From an uncultured Flavobacteriales bacterium (GTDB taxonomy: Bacteria > Bacteroidota > Bacteroidia > CAIKAF01), in NCBI GenBank assembly GCA_937925455.1, contig CALEWF010000236.1, forward strand, positions 1 to 14,243: a stretch of DNA of 14,243 nucleotides, written 5' to 3'. The translations under genes and the position numbers were made by a program. The notes under the pieces were generated by a model. The model was not told where the DNA came from. It did no database searches and was given only the letters and a program-made list of their open reading frames with translations. Positions 6,154-14,080 of this stretch are shown piece after piece. Numbering within the stretch: the stretch's first letter is position 1; each line of letters begins with the position of its first letter.

Positions 6154-7362
6154 TTACGCTTTTTCAAGTATCACTGCGTAGCCCTGCCCCACCCCAATAC
6201 ACATAGTGCACAAAGCATAGCGTTTGCCAGTTAAAGAAAGTTCAAGGGCTGCAGAATAAGTAATTCGAGCGCCCGACATACCCAGCGGATGCCCCAATGC
6301 AATGGCTCCGCCGTTGGGATTTATGCGTTCGTCTTTATCATCCAAACCTAACATTCTGGTGCATGAAAGCACCTGTGCTGCAAAAGCTTCATTAATTTCT
6401 ATCACATCCATTTGATTTAATGTAAGCCCTGCACGTTGTAATGCTTTTTTACTGGCTTCCACCGGCCCGATGCCCATAATTCTCGGTTCAACGCCCACTA
6501 CAGCAGATGCAACTATTCTTGCTTTGGGTGTTAAATTAAAGTTGCGAATTGCTTCTTCTGATGCTAACAACATCGCAGCTGCTCCATCATTTAATCCGGA
6601 TGAATTTCCAGCTGTTACAGAACCATCGTTCTTAAAAGCCGGACGAAGTTTTGACAATGCTTCGAGGGTTGTATCTGGTTTTACAAATTCATCTTCTATA
6701 AAAAGTTTGGGTTCTCCTTTTTTCTGAGGAATTTCTACCGGTATGATTTCTTTGGATAATCTTCCATTTTTTTGGGCTTGGGCAGCTTTTTTCTGTGACC
6801 ACAAAGCAAATTCGTCTTGATGTTGCCGTGTAATATCTGTATAGATTTCGAGTAAATTTTCAGCAGTTTGCCCCATACCATCCGTTCCATACATGGCGTG
6901 CAATTGGGGGTTTATAAACCGCCAACCAAAACTAGAATCGAACATTTGAGCATCGCGGCCAAATGGAGTTGAAGTTTTGGAAATCACCCAAGGTCCGCGT
7001 GTCATACTTTCTACCCCTCCGGCAACATACACATCTCCATTTCCGGTTTGTATGCCTCGTGAAGCTGCAATCACAGCCGACATACCTGAAGCACATAAAC
7101 GGTTAATTGTTTCTCCAGGTACTGTATAAGGCAATCCGGCTAAAAGCAATGCCATGCGGGCCACATTTCGATTATCTTCACCGGCCTGATTAGCGCAACC
7201 CATGATCACATCTTCAATTACTGCCGGATCAAGCGATGGTTGATTATTCAATAATTTTTTGATAGTCAGGGCCGCCATATCATCTGGCCTGATACTGCTT
7301 AATGTACCTGCAAAATTTCCAATGGGGGTTCTAACTCCGTCAATGATATAGGCTTGTTTCAT
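6154..7362 (-). CDS. paaJ: Acetyl-CoA acyltransferase (thiolase), PaaJ/PcaF type
   Basis: This degradative thiolase, 402 residues, cleaves a 3-oxoacyl-CoA to acetyl-CoA and a shortened acyl-CoA. All catalytic elements are present: nucleophile C90 in NRLCASGMSA, NEAFAA, GHPLGMSGA with H358, and C388 in CTMCIGVGQG. Length, the N-terminal YIIDGVRTPIGNFAG segment and the SFGWRFINP segment fit the 3-oxoadipyl-CoA / 3-oxo-5,6-dehydrosuberyl-CoA thiolases (PcaF, PaaJ) better than the shorter biosynthetic acetoacetyl-CoA type. The paaY-like gene downstream favours phenylacetate breakdown, though no other paa gene lies in the window. A -7-like TAAGTTTG sits 20 bases before the start. Substrate assignment is inference. 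Confidence 0.85.
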   Translation of the reverse strand: MKQAYIIDGVRTPIGNFAGTLSSIRPDDMAALTIKKLLNNQPSLDPAVIEDVIMGCANQAGEDNRNVARMALLLAGLPYTVPGETINRLCASGMSAVIAASRGIQTGNGDVYVAGGVESMTRGPWVISKTSTPFGRDAQMFDSSFGWRFINPQLHAMYGTDGMGQTAENLLEIYTDITRQHQDEFALWSQKKAAQAQKNGRLSKEIIPVEIPQKKGEPKLFIEDEFVKPDTTLEALSKLRPAFKNDGSVTAGNSSGLNDGAAAMLLASEEAIRNFNLTPKARIVASAVVGVEPRIMGIGPVEASKKALQRAGLTLNQMDVIEINEAFAAQVLSCTRMLGLDDKDERINPNGGAIALGHPLGMSGARITYSAALELSLTGKRYALCTMCIGVGQGYAVILEKA

Positions 7363-7381
7363 AGTTTCTTAAATAATGTGT

Positions 7382-7389
7382 CAAACTTA
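7382..7389 (-). promoter_or_regulatory. Possible -7 element of the thiolase gene
   Basis: TAAGTTTG on the minus strand matches TAnnTTTG exactly and lies 20 bases ahead of the thiolase ATG, just past the dnaA terminator. No TTG is found at the usual 19-21 base distance upstream, so it is only a half-supported promoter. Confidence 0.4.
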
Positions 7390-7418
7390 CATATTAAATT
7401 TTATACCCTGATGAATAA

Positions 7419-7456
7419 AAACAAAAACCCGCCCAGCTGCTCTCCGGGCGGGTTTT
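7419..7456 (-). terminator. Rho-independent terminator of dnaA
   Basis: A perfect 11-base GC-rich stem, AAAACCCGCCC (7424-7434) with GGGCGGGTTTT (7446-7456), closes an 11-base loop. On the minus strand it is followed by TTTTTGTTTTT. It lies about 35 bases past the dnaA stop and separates dnaA from the thiolase gene on the same strand. Confidence 0.9.
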
Positions 7457-7491
7457 GAAGATATGTAAACCGGCACTGCTTACATACGATT

Positions 7492-8922
7492 TTAAATATT
7501 AATCTTTTTTTCCAATTCTTCCATGTAAGCCTTGAATCGTTTATCAGTATCCATAAGATTGTTCACTGTTTTGCAGGCATGCAATACAGTAGCATGGTCT
7601 TTTCCACCACAACGTGCACCAATGGTTGCTAACGACGACTTAGTATATTGTTTAGCAAAATACATAGCAATTTGACGAGCCTGTACCACTTCACGCTTTC
7701 TGGTTTTTGACTTCATCAATTCAATAGGAAGGTCGAAATAGTCACAAACGACTTTCTGAATGTAATCAATAGAAACTTCGCGGGCATTGTTCTTCACGAA
7801 CTTGTCAATCATCTTTTTAGCCAAGTCAATGGTAATATCTTTTTTATTCAATGACGACTGGGCGATTAAAGAAATCAATGCTCCTTCCAATTCACGAATA
7901 TTGGTAGTGATACTGTAAGCCAGGTATTCTATAACGTCTTTAGGAAGTTCAATACCGTCGTTATAAAGTTTCTTCTCTAAGATAGCTATTCTGGTTTCCA
8001 GTTCTGGAACTTGTAAATCAGCAGAGAGCCCCCATTTAAAACGGGAAAGCAATCGCTGCTCCATGCCCTGAAGTTCTACCGGAGGTTTATCTGAGGTAAG
8101 AATAATTTGTTTCCCGTTTTGATGTAGATGATTAAAGATGTGGAAGAATACATCCTGCGTCTTTTCTTTTCCGACAAAGAAATGTACATCATCAATGATT
8201 AATACATCCACCAACTGATAGAAGTTGATAAAATCATTTTGACTTCCGTTTTTTACGGCATCAATAAACTGATTGGTGAATTTTTCGGAAGGAACATAAA
8301 GAACCGTTTTGTTCGGGAAATTCTTTTTTATTTCAATACCGATGGCATGCACCAAATGGGTTTTACCTAAACCAACACAGCTGTAAATCAACAATGGATT
8401 AAACGATGTTCCACCCGGATTTTTTGCTACGGCATATCCAGCAGAACGTGCTAAACGATTACAATCTCCTTCAACAAAATTTTCGAATGTATAATTGGGA
8501 TTCAGATTTGAATCAATATTTACTTTTTTTAGGCCCGGAATGATAAATGGGTTTTTGATGGATTTGCTGCCTCCTAAATCCAGGGGCATGTTTACACTAG
8601 GATTGGCTAAAGCTTTTTTGTCAGTGGTTGGAATTTTTACTGAATACGGTTTAGTTGAGTTAAAGTTGTTCTCCATAATAATACTGTATTCCAGCCTTCC
8701 CTCCGGACCCAGTTCTTTACGGATAACTTTTTTCAATAATGTGATGTAGTGCTCTTCAAGCCACTCATAGAAAAACTGCGAGGGAACCTGAATTGTAAGA
8801 ACATTATCAACCAACTTCAAAGGTTTGATGGGTTCAAACCATGTTTTGAAGCTTTGCGGACTTACGTTGTCTCGAATAATGTTCAAACAATTTTCCCAAA
8901 TTTCATGGATGTCTTTTGGCAT
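7492..8922 (-). CDS. dnaA: Chromosomal replication initiator protein DnaA
   Basis: DnaA binds oriC and opens the duplex in an ATP-dependent way. The 476 residues show all domains: DnaB-interacting domain I (1 to about 80, with SPQSFKTWFEPI), a short variable linker, the AAA+ domain from about 143 (YTFENFVEGDCNRLA), Walker B VLIIDDVHF (240-248), sensor ILTSDKPP, box VII-type SRFKWGL, and DNA-binding domain IV with GGKDHATVLHACKTV at about 439-453. The Walker A region reads SCVGLGKT (181-188), where most DnaA proteins have GGVGLGKT; the catalytic GKT is intact. No dnaN or recF follows and no cluster of TTATCCACA-type boxes is seen nearby, so the origin need not be here. A strong terminator follows the gene. 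Confidence 0.98.
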   Translation of the reverse strand: MPKDIHEIWENCLNIIRDNVSPQSFKTWFEPIKPLKLVDNVLTIQVPSQFFYEWLEEHYITLLKKVIRKELGPEGRLEYSIIMENNFNSTKPYSVKIPTTDKKALANPSVNMPLDLGGSKSIKNPFIIPGLKKVNIDSNLNPNYTFENFVEGDCNRLARSAGYAVAKNPGGTSFNPLLIYSCVGLGKTHLVHAIGIEIKKNFPNKTVLYVPSEKFTNQFIDAVKNGSQNDFINFYQLVDVLIIDDVHFFVGKEKTQDVFFHIFNHLHQNGKQIILTSDKPPVELQGMEQRLLSRFKWGLSADLQVPELETRIAILEKKLYNDGIELPKDVIEYLAYSITTNIRELEGALISLIAQSSLNKKDITIDLAKKMIDKFVKNNAREVSIDYIQKVVCDYFDLPIELMKSKTRKREVVQARQIAMYFAKQYTKSSLATIGARCGGKDHATVLHACKTVNNLMDTDKRFKAYMEELEKKINI

Positions 8923-8993
8923 AGTTTTACGTAGGGTTTTAAACGTTAGTACATAAATATATTGTTGGTTGGTTTTATATCACGCTTATTGAC

Positions 8994-9024
8994 AAAAAAA
9001 AGGGATGATGTTTCCCTTTTTTTT
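8994..9024. terminator. Terminator of the 5'-nucleotidase operon
   Basis: A 12-base stem, A-run plus GGGA (8994-9005) with TCCC plus T-run (9013-9024), closes a seven-base loop. On the minus strand it lies 60 bases past the metallophosphatase stop and ends in a T-rich tract. It isolates that operon from dnaA, which is read in the same direction. Confidence 0.8.
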
Positions 9025-9084
9025 TGCATAACTCAAAAGCGTGAGGCAAATATTAGCATAAAAAAGAGTAAAAAAAAGTGGAAC

Positions 9085-10017
9085 TCATATTGTTTTTTTA
9101 AAAATTTTATACAGTGCATTTGTTGTGTTAAAATCTTTGTCAGAATCGCAAAAAATTATATCAATTCTTCCCAAAAAAAGCCCTCCCCAACCCACCTGAT
9201 TGATTATTACTTTTTTCCCCTCCGCATTCTGTATTTCTACAGGTTGGTCCAAAAAAGTATGTGTATGCCCACCAATGATTATATCAATGTTTTGGGATTG
9301 TGCTGCTAATGTTTTATCTGACACTTTTTTGGTTGCATATTCAAATCCCAAATGAGATAAACAAATCACCAGTTGACATTTATGGTCATGCTTTAATTGC
9401 GTTGCCATGGCATTAGCCTTGGTGATGGGATCCAAATATTGAATATCGCCATATAATCTAGGGTCCACTAATCCTGTAAGCTCCACTCCTACTCCAAATA
9501 TTCCTACCCGAATTCCATCCATTTCTTTAATTACATATGGTTTGATTTTATCTTTCAACATAGTGTTGCTTACATCATAATTTACATTTACAAACGGAAA
9601 AGCAGCATGCGGAAGTTGCTTCACCAAACCCTCTATCCCATTATCAAAATCGTGATTACCGAGGGTAGCCACATCATACTTTAATTTGCTCATTAGTTTA
9701 AACTCCAATTCTCCACCATAGAAATTAAAATAGGGAGTGCCCTGAAAAATATCTCCGGCATCAAGCAATAAAACATGCGGTTCTTGTTGCCTAATCATCT
9801 CTACTAAAACAGCCCTTCGTGAAAACCCACCTTCGCCGGGAAACTGCGGGTCATTAACAGGAAATGGATCAATTTGACTATGGGTATCGTTGGTATGCAA
9901 AATAGTAATTTTACGCCATCCTCTTTTTCGAAGTACTTCGGCAGATAGCCCAACAGGATTTAATGCCATCCAACTTGCGGTTAGCGCAATAGATGATAGG
10001 AAAGATTTCCGGTTCAT
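9085..10017 (-). CDS. 5'-nucleotidase/UshA-type metallophosphatase, catalytic half
   Basis: This periplasmic metallophosphoesterase should hydrolyse nucleotides or related phosphate esters with two metal ions. The 310-residue protein has a signal sequence (about 1-26, ending GLSA; RK rather than RR at residues 3-4 makes a Tat signal uncertain). The ligand motifs appear in order: TNDTHSQ (D44, H46), LDAGDIFQG (D89), GNHDFD (N121, H122), CLSHLG (H222) and GGHTHTF (H251, H253). It stops where UshA would continue into its C-terminal substrate domain. That domain is encoded by the gene just upstream, whose stop overlaps this start by four bases (ATGA, 10017-10014). The two products probably act together as a split enzyme. 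Exact substrate is unknown. Confidence 0.9.
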   Translation of the reverse strand: MNRKSFLSSIALTASWMALNPVGLSAEVLRKRGWRKITILHTNDTHSQIDPFPVNDPQFPGEGGFSRRAVLVEMIRQQEPHVLLLDAGDIFQGTPYFNFYGGELEFKLMSKLKYDVATLGNHDFDNGIEGLVKQLPHAAFPFVNVNYDVSNTMLKDKIKPYVIKEMDGIRVGIFGVGVELTGLVDPRLYGDIQYLDPITKANAMATQLKHDHKCQLVICLSHLGFEYATKKVSDKTLAAQSQNIDIIIGGHTHTFLDQPVEIQNAEGKKVIINQVGWGGLFLGRIDIIFCDSDKDFNTTNALYKIFKKTI

Positions 10018-10751
10018 TGTATAATTTGTAAACGTTGATCCAGTTTTGATTCTATTACTTGTGTTTCTTTGATGTAATTTATAATCATATCCCGTAATTT
10101 AATTCCTGTAGCAACTCTTCCTACAGACTCTTTAAAAAAATCCATATTATCACCGCCATTGGCTAAATAATCGGAAGTAATGATGATGTAAGATTCTTTG
10201 TTTGAAGCTAAGCCTCCTGTTATGTTGAGGATGGTTCCATCAGTTTTGGCCATCATAGTAAAACCGGCAATAGGCTGAGGTTTTTGAGTAAGATAATAGA
10301 GTAATTTTTGTACAGCACTGGATTTAATCTCTACCAATACTACTTCGTTTTCAAAAGGTGCCAATGAAAAAATATTACCACGCGTGATGTTGCCTTTAGG
10401 AAGTGAAGACCTTAATCCTCCAATATTGAGCAAACATGCATCTGCCTTCAATCCTAAGCTTTGCGTTACTGTTTTAAAAACTAAATCTGATACAAAATTT
10501 CCCAACAAAGTTTCTGGTTGATCTTTTTGTTTGGGCATTTCTACCAACGAATGACCTATCACTTCATTCATTTGCGCCTGCATATCATTACGATATGGAG
10601 CTATGATTGAATCGTAGGTAGGATTAGATTGCACATCGCTCCCGGCAGATATTTTGGTATATGTAATATCACTCACACGCCAGCTAGGAGCGCATGCCTG
10701 AAACATCAATGAAAACGCAATAAACGATGCTAATCGAAAAAAACTTGTCAC
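10014..10751 (-). CDS. 5'-nucleotidase C-terminal domain lipoprotein
   Basis: The 245-residue protein matches the C-terminal, substrate-binding domain of 5'-nucleotidases. Visible marks are the LLGNFVSDL segment, NIGGLRSSLPKGNIT (109 onward), APFENEVV, and YLANGGDNMDFF (195-206), where the aromatic/GGD region stacks the nucleoside. It lacks the metallophosphatase domain, which is the next gene. An N-terminal hydrophobic segment ends in FQAC, so Cys20 is a likely lipidation site and the protein would be membrane-anchored. The start is GTG at 10751; an ATG eleven bases further upstream is out of frame. It is first in the operon, so the C-terminal half is translated before the catalytic half. 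The pairing is a known Bacteroidota arrangement. Confidence 0.9.
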   Translation of the reverse strand: MTSFFRLASFIAFSLMFQACAPSWRVSDITYTKISAGSDVQSNPTYDSIIAPYRNDMQAQMNEVIGHSLVEMPKQKDQPETLLGNFVSDLVFKTVTQSLGLKADACLLNIGGLRSSLPKGNITRGNIFSLAPFENEVVLVEIKSSAVQKLLYYLTQKPQPIAGFTMMAKTDGTILNITGGLASNKESYIIITSDYLANGGDNMDFFKESVGRVATGIKLRDMIINYIKETQVIESKLDQRLQIIQ

Positions 10752-10782
10752 AACAATCCATTTAAGGGGAGAACAAGATACT

Positions 10783-10800
10783 AAAATTACAGTAATTTTG
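10783..10800. promoter_or_regulatory. Palindrome with opposed -7-like boxes between divergent genes
   Basis: AAAATTAC-A-GTAATTTT (10783-10799) is a perfect 17-base palindrome in the 53-base gap between the nucleotidase operon and the rhodanese gene. Its right arm plus one base gives TAATTTTG (10793-10800), a perfect -7 match for the plus-strand gene. Its left arm gives TAATTTTA for the other direction. No TTG lies at the expected distance on either side. The right-hand box would start transcription almost at the rhodanese ATG, as happens with short-leader Bacteroidota genes. Confidence 0.4.
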
Positions 10801-10804
10801 GGGT

Positions 10805-11194
10805 ATGAAACATTTAAAAACAGTTATCTATAGTGTTTTTTTCACACTTATTTTCAACATAAGTTTAGCTTCTCAGATTATTCGAGTAACACCCGACCGA
10901 TTTGCCGAAATTATTGCTGACACTACCATCCAAAAATTAGATGTTCGAACGGAAATTGAATACGAAATAATTGGCCATATAGAAGGGTTTATTCAAATCA
11001 ATAGTATTAGTAAAAACTTTGAAAGAAAAGTTCTTCAAACTTTAAATCCTAATCAGCCGATAGCAGTATATTGCATGAGCGGACACCGAAGTGCTGATGC
11101 ATGTAAAAAGCTGGAAAGAATTGGTTTTAAAACAATTTACGAACTGAATGGAGGGATTATACAATGGCTCGCAATTGGCGGAAAGCTAGAATAG
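10805..11194 (+). CDS. Exported single-domain rhodanese-like protein
   Basis: The 129-residue protein begins with a cleavable signal peptide (about 1-23, basic KHLK then a hydrophobic core ending SLAS). A single rhodanese domain follows: LDVRTEIEYEIIGHIEGFIQI (46-66), the active-site loop YCMSGHRS with Cys90, then ELNGGIIQWLAIGGK. Rhodaneses transfer sulfane sulfur through a persulfide on this Cys. The CMSGHRS loop resembles the CxxGxRS type found in GlpE/PspE-like proteins. The acceptor is unknown; periplasmic location is inferred from the signal. It is divergent from the nucleotidase operon and convergent with DUF4293, whose stop is one base away. Confidence 0.9.
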   Translation: MKHLKTVIYSVFFTLIFNISLASQIIRVTPDRFAEIIADTTIQKLDVRTEIEYEIIGHIEGFIQINSISKNFERKVLQTLNPNQPIAVYCMSGHRSADACKKLERIGFKTIYELNGGIIQWLAIGGKLE

Positions 11195-11195
11195 A

Positions 11196-11669
11196 TTACC
11201 GAATGCGATCTACGGAACGCACCAAATCTTCATCTTTTTTTATGGCCCGTTGAGCCATAAATATCCACCACATGCTTACTACCGGAAAAATCAGGCTTAA
11301 GGGATGCGCCTTAGATATTACCTCGGGTAGTGGAATTTGCAAATTGGTTGTTATCCATACCAGTGCCAGAAAAATAATCAGTACTTGAAGTATGTATATC
11401 GAATAGCATAACCTAATTTGTTTTTTTCTGTCTTTATACATAAAAATAACAATTATCGTAGCTATGATTGCCAGGGATATGGAAAACAAGATCGGCCAAG
11501 GAGCAGGCTTGGTTACTGATGCACCTGAAACATCTGTAAGAGATTGCGTAAAAGCATACACACGAAGATTCAAATCCGGTTCATTAAGAGAAAATATCGG
11601 TAAAAAAGCCATCCCTACATTAAATAAAATAGCCATGAGTAAATAAACCGATTGAATACGCTGAATCAT
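11196..11669 (-). CDS. DUF4293 family membrane protein
   Basis: The 157-residue integral membrane protein has four predicted hydrophobic segments, at about 5-25, 55-78, 88-110 and 120-140, and ends in a basic/acidic tail (KKDEDLVRSVDRIR). The N-terminal MIQRIQSVYLLMA is the hallmark of the DUF4293 family, so I place the start at the ATG at 11669. An in-frame ATG at 11711 would add 14 residues (MNYKNLYNCCKIRD) with no family support. It lies divergent to rho, a neighbourhood I know as common in Bacteroidota. Function is unknown. Confidence 0.88.
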   Translation of the reverse strand: MIQRIQSVYLLMAILFNVGMAFLPIFSLNEPDLNLRVYAFTQSLTDVSGASVTKPAPWPILFSISLAIIATIIVIFMYKDRKKQIRLCYSIYILQVLIIFLALVWITTNLQIPLPEVISKAHPLSLIFPVVSMWWIFMAQRAIKKDEDLVRSVDRIR

Positions 11670-11753
11670 ATCACGAATTTTGCAACAATTATACAGGTTT
11701 TTATAGTTCAATTCTAAAAATACATTCTATGAAAATGGAATTTTGAATAAAAT

Positions 11754-11783
11754 TTGTCAATTCAAACTTTATATGTAATATTG
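11754..11783 (+). promoter_or_regulatory. Probable rho promoter
   Basis: TTG (11754-11756), 19 bases, then TAATATTG (11776-11783), one mismatch from TAnnTTTG. Transcription would start near 11789, giving rho a leader of about 100 bases. The leader contains a nine-base-pair hairpin (11807-11827). Confidence 0.5.
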
Positions 11784-11806
11784 CGGTGTAATCAATCGAA
11801 AAATAA

Positions 11807-11827
11807 TTGCCGAAATTCTTTTGGCAA
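11807..11827 (+). promoter_or_regulatory. Hairpin in the rho leader
   Basis: TTGCCGAAA (11807-11815) pairs with TTTTGGCAA (11819-11827) across a three-base loop, including one G-U pair. No T-run follows, so it is not an intrinsic terminator. Rho is autoregulated through its leader in other bacteria; whether this element takes part is inference. Confidence 0.35.
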
Positions 11828-11890
11828 AGTAGTCACCAAATCATTTAATATACCTTTTAAATTAAAATTCAGAACATAATTTATTGTTTC

Positions 11891-13510
11891 ATGTACGATT
11901 TATCCATGCTTAGAGAAAAGCTTTTGCCTGAATTGAAAGAAATTGCCAAAAGCTTAAAAATTCCGAAGTATCATTTCATGAAAAAAGATGAATTGATACA
12001 GGTGATTCTTGAGAAGCAATCCCACACTACCGACACAAACAATGCTGAAAGTGTTGATATTACAAATAATTTAGTAAATACATCCCAAGAATCAGGGGAA
12101 AATAAAACCAGAAGAAAACGAATTCGGATAGATGCATCCAAACCATCGTTGTTTGAATCTGAAAAACCTAAAATTTTAGATACCGAAGCGGTGTCATCGT
12201 TTACCGAAGATGATATCCCTGTGATTGAAGAAACCAATGAAAATACAAGTAATATCACCAATACTTCTGAAGAAACGGCATTAGAAGGATCTTCTACGGA
12301 AATAGAAGAAAAAGCTGATGAAGTTCAGCAGGCTCAACCCACAATCAGTGCTACTGGCAATTACCGTAAGTTGCAGGATTTTTACAGTTTTGAAGGGGTG
12401 ATTGAAAGTGAAGGGGTGCTTGAGATTATGCCTGATGGCTATGGTTTTTTACGCAGTGCTGATTATAATTACCTCAGTTCTCCGGATGATATTTACGTAT
12501 CCCAATCCCAAATCAAATTATTTGGATTAAAAACAGGAGATACAGTGGTAGGTACGATACGGCCACCCAAGGAAGGAGAAAAATATTTTCCATTGATTAA
12601 AATCAAAGAAATTAACGGGATGTCGCCAGAAGAAATTCGCGACCGTGTACCCTTTGATTATCTTACTCCGTTGTTTCCGTATGAAAAAATCAACTTAGTA
12701 GGAAATGGACCTAAGCAATCGCTTTCGTTACGGATCATGGATTTATTTACACCCATTGGTAAAGGGCAACGGGGATTAATTGTGGCTCAACCCAAAACCG
12801 GAAAAACGGTATTACTCAAAGAAGTGGCCAATGCCATAGCACAAAATCATCCGGAAATTTATCTGATCATTTTGCTGATAGATGAACGACCGGAAGAAGT
12901 TACGGATATGGCCCGCAGCGTAAAGGCAGAAGTGATTGCTTCAACCTTTGATGAACCGGCCGACCGTCACGTTAAAATTGCAAACTTAGTTTTAGAAAAA
13001 GCCAAGCGATTGACTGAATGCGGACATGATGTAGTGATTCTGCTTGACTCCATTACCCGTTTAGCACGTGCTTACAATACCGTTGCTCCGGGTTCTGGTA
13101 AGGTATTGACAGGTGGTGTAGATTCCAATGCATTGCAAAAACCCAAAAAATTCTTTGGTGCTGCTCGTAAAATTGAAGACGGCGGCTCGCTTACTATTTT
13201 AGCTACTGCTTTGATTGATACCGGTTCTAAAATGGATGAAGTAATTTTTGAAGAATTTAAAGGAACGGGTAATATGGAATTACAGCTTGACCGGAAACTG
13301 GCTAATAAACGTATCTTCCCTGCTATTGATATCAATGCATCCAGTACCCGCAGAGATGATTTACTGGTAAGCAAAGAAACAATCAACCGAATGTACATAT
13401 TGCGTAATCACTTAGCCGATTTCAATACTGTGGAAGCCATGGAATTTTTAATGGATCGAATTAAGTTTACGCAGACTAACGAAGAATTTCTGCTTTCAAT
13501 GAATGGCTAA
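11891..13510 (+). CDS. rho: Transcription termination factor Rho
   Basis: Rho is the hexameric RNA-dependent ATPase that releases RNA polymerase. The 539 residues start with a SAP-like Rho N-terminal helix domain (about 1-43, LPELKEIAKSLKIPKYHFMKK). An insertion of about 110 residues rich in Glu, Thr, Ser and Asn, with one basic patch (RRKRIR, 74-79), follows; E. coli Rho (419 residues) lacks it. The cold-shock RNA-binding domain spans about 168-240 (LEIMPDGYGFLRS). The ATPase core has Walker A AQPKTGKT (299-306), Walker B VVILLDSITR (381-390), the Q-loop around LTGGVDSNALQKPKKFFGAARK and the R-loop EEFKGTGNMEL. Such inserts are typical of Bacteroidota Rho. A DUF4199-like gene follows after 17 bases and is likely co-transcribed. 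Confidence 0.98.
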   Translation: MYDLSMLREKLLPELKEIAKSLKIPKYHFMKKDELIQVILEKQSHTTDTNNAESVDITNNLVNTSQESGENKTRRKRIRIDASKPSLFESEKPKILDTEAVSSFTEDDIPVIEETNENTSNITNTSEETALEGSSTEIEEKADEVQQAQPTISATGNYRKLQDFYSFEGVIESEGVLEIMPDGYGFLRSADYNYLSSPDDIYVSQSQIKLFGLKTGDTVVGTIRPPKEGEKYFPLIKIKEINGMSPEEIRDRVPFDYLTPLFPYEKINLVGNGPKQSLSLRIMDLFTPIGKGQRGLIVAQPKTGKTVLLKEVANAIAQNHPEIYLIILLIDERPEEVTDMARSVKAEVIASTFDEPADRHVKIANLVLEKAKRLTECGHDVVILLDSITRLARAYNTVAPGSGKVLTGGVDSNALQKPKKFFGAARKIEDGGSLTILATALIDTGSKMDEVIFEEFKGTGNMELQLDRKLANKRIFPAIDINASSTRRDDLLVSKETINRMYILRNHLADFNTVEAMEFLMDRIKFTQTNEEFLLSMNG

Positions 13511-13527
13511 TTGTATTTCGTATTTTC

Positions 13528-14016
13528 ATGAAAGCATGGAAAACAGGGTTGATTTGCGCTGCAAGTTACATGGCCATTAAATTGGTATTATTTGCTGCCA
13601 ATTTGCAACATGTAGTTCTACAAAATTTTCCGGTTGCCCCTTTGTTAGTTATTACATTTACAGGGATTGTTTACGCCATTCTAAAATATAAAGATGCCGG
13701 AGTTTTTTCTGTTATTGAAGCTTTTAAAGAAGGCGCCCGTGTTGCATTGGTAACTGCCGTGCTTTCTGCAGGGTTTGTTTATTTATACTATACGTTGATT
13801 GATCCTGACTATTTGGAAATACTCCGTATTAAACGTTTGCAAGAAGCTCAGGGAGTATTGCAAGGAGAAGAACTGGAAAATTTTAAAAAAGCAACTGAGT
13901 TTTTTAATAGTGCCGGCACACGTGCATTATTTACCCTTTCTGGTATGACCATTTTTGGTTTATTAAGTTCGTTGGTTGTAGCATTGATTACTCGCTATAC
14001 TTTGATAAGAAAATAA
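13528..14016 (+). CDS. DUF4199-like membrane protein
   Basis: A 162-residue membrane protein with four hydrophobic segments at about 5-25, 33-52, 68-92 and 132-158. A charged cytoplasmic or periplasmic helix (about 98-125, EILRIKRLQEAQGVLQGEE) lies between the third and fourth. The pattern GVFSVIEAFKEGARVALVTA, then a TM ending in YYTLIDPDYLE, resembles the DUF4199 family common in Bacteroidota. The family match is from memory of its layout and is not certain. The gene starts 17 bases after rho and probably shares its transcript. Function is unknown and no terminator is evident after it. Confidence 0.75.
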   Translation: MKAWKTGLICAASYMAIKLVLFAANLQHVVLQNFPVAPLLVITFTGIVYAILKYKDAGVFSVIEAFKEGARVALVTAVLSAGFVYLYYTLIDPDYLEILRIKRLQEAQGVLQGEELENFKKATEFFNSAGTRALFTLSGMTIFGLLSSLVVALITRYTLIRK

Positions 14017-14080
14017 TTTACCCCAAAATTGGCAATAGATTTTTTTAACCCAAATTATGCATTAGAATTGTTTTATAGGG

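Noticed and set aside
8923..9084. Replication origin beside dnaA
   Set aside because: No cluster of TTATCCACA-like boxes; the best resemblance (TTATTGACA near 8987) has two mismatches. The space is filled by a terminator and the dnaA 5' region.
8962..9309. Plus-strand 115-codon open frame
   Set aside because: It crosses a terminator hairpin and then lies antisense to the end of the metallophosphatase gene; no recognisable features.
11971..12261. Minus-strand open frame inside rho
   Set aside because: Antisense shadow of the low-complexity Rho insert.
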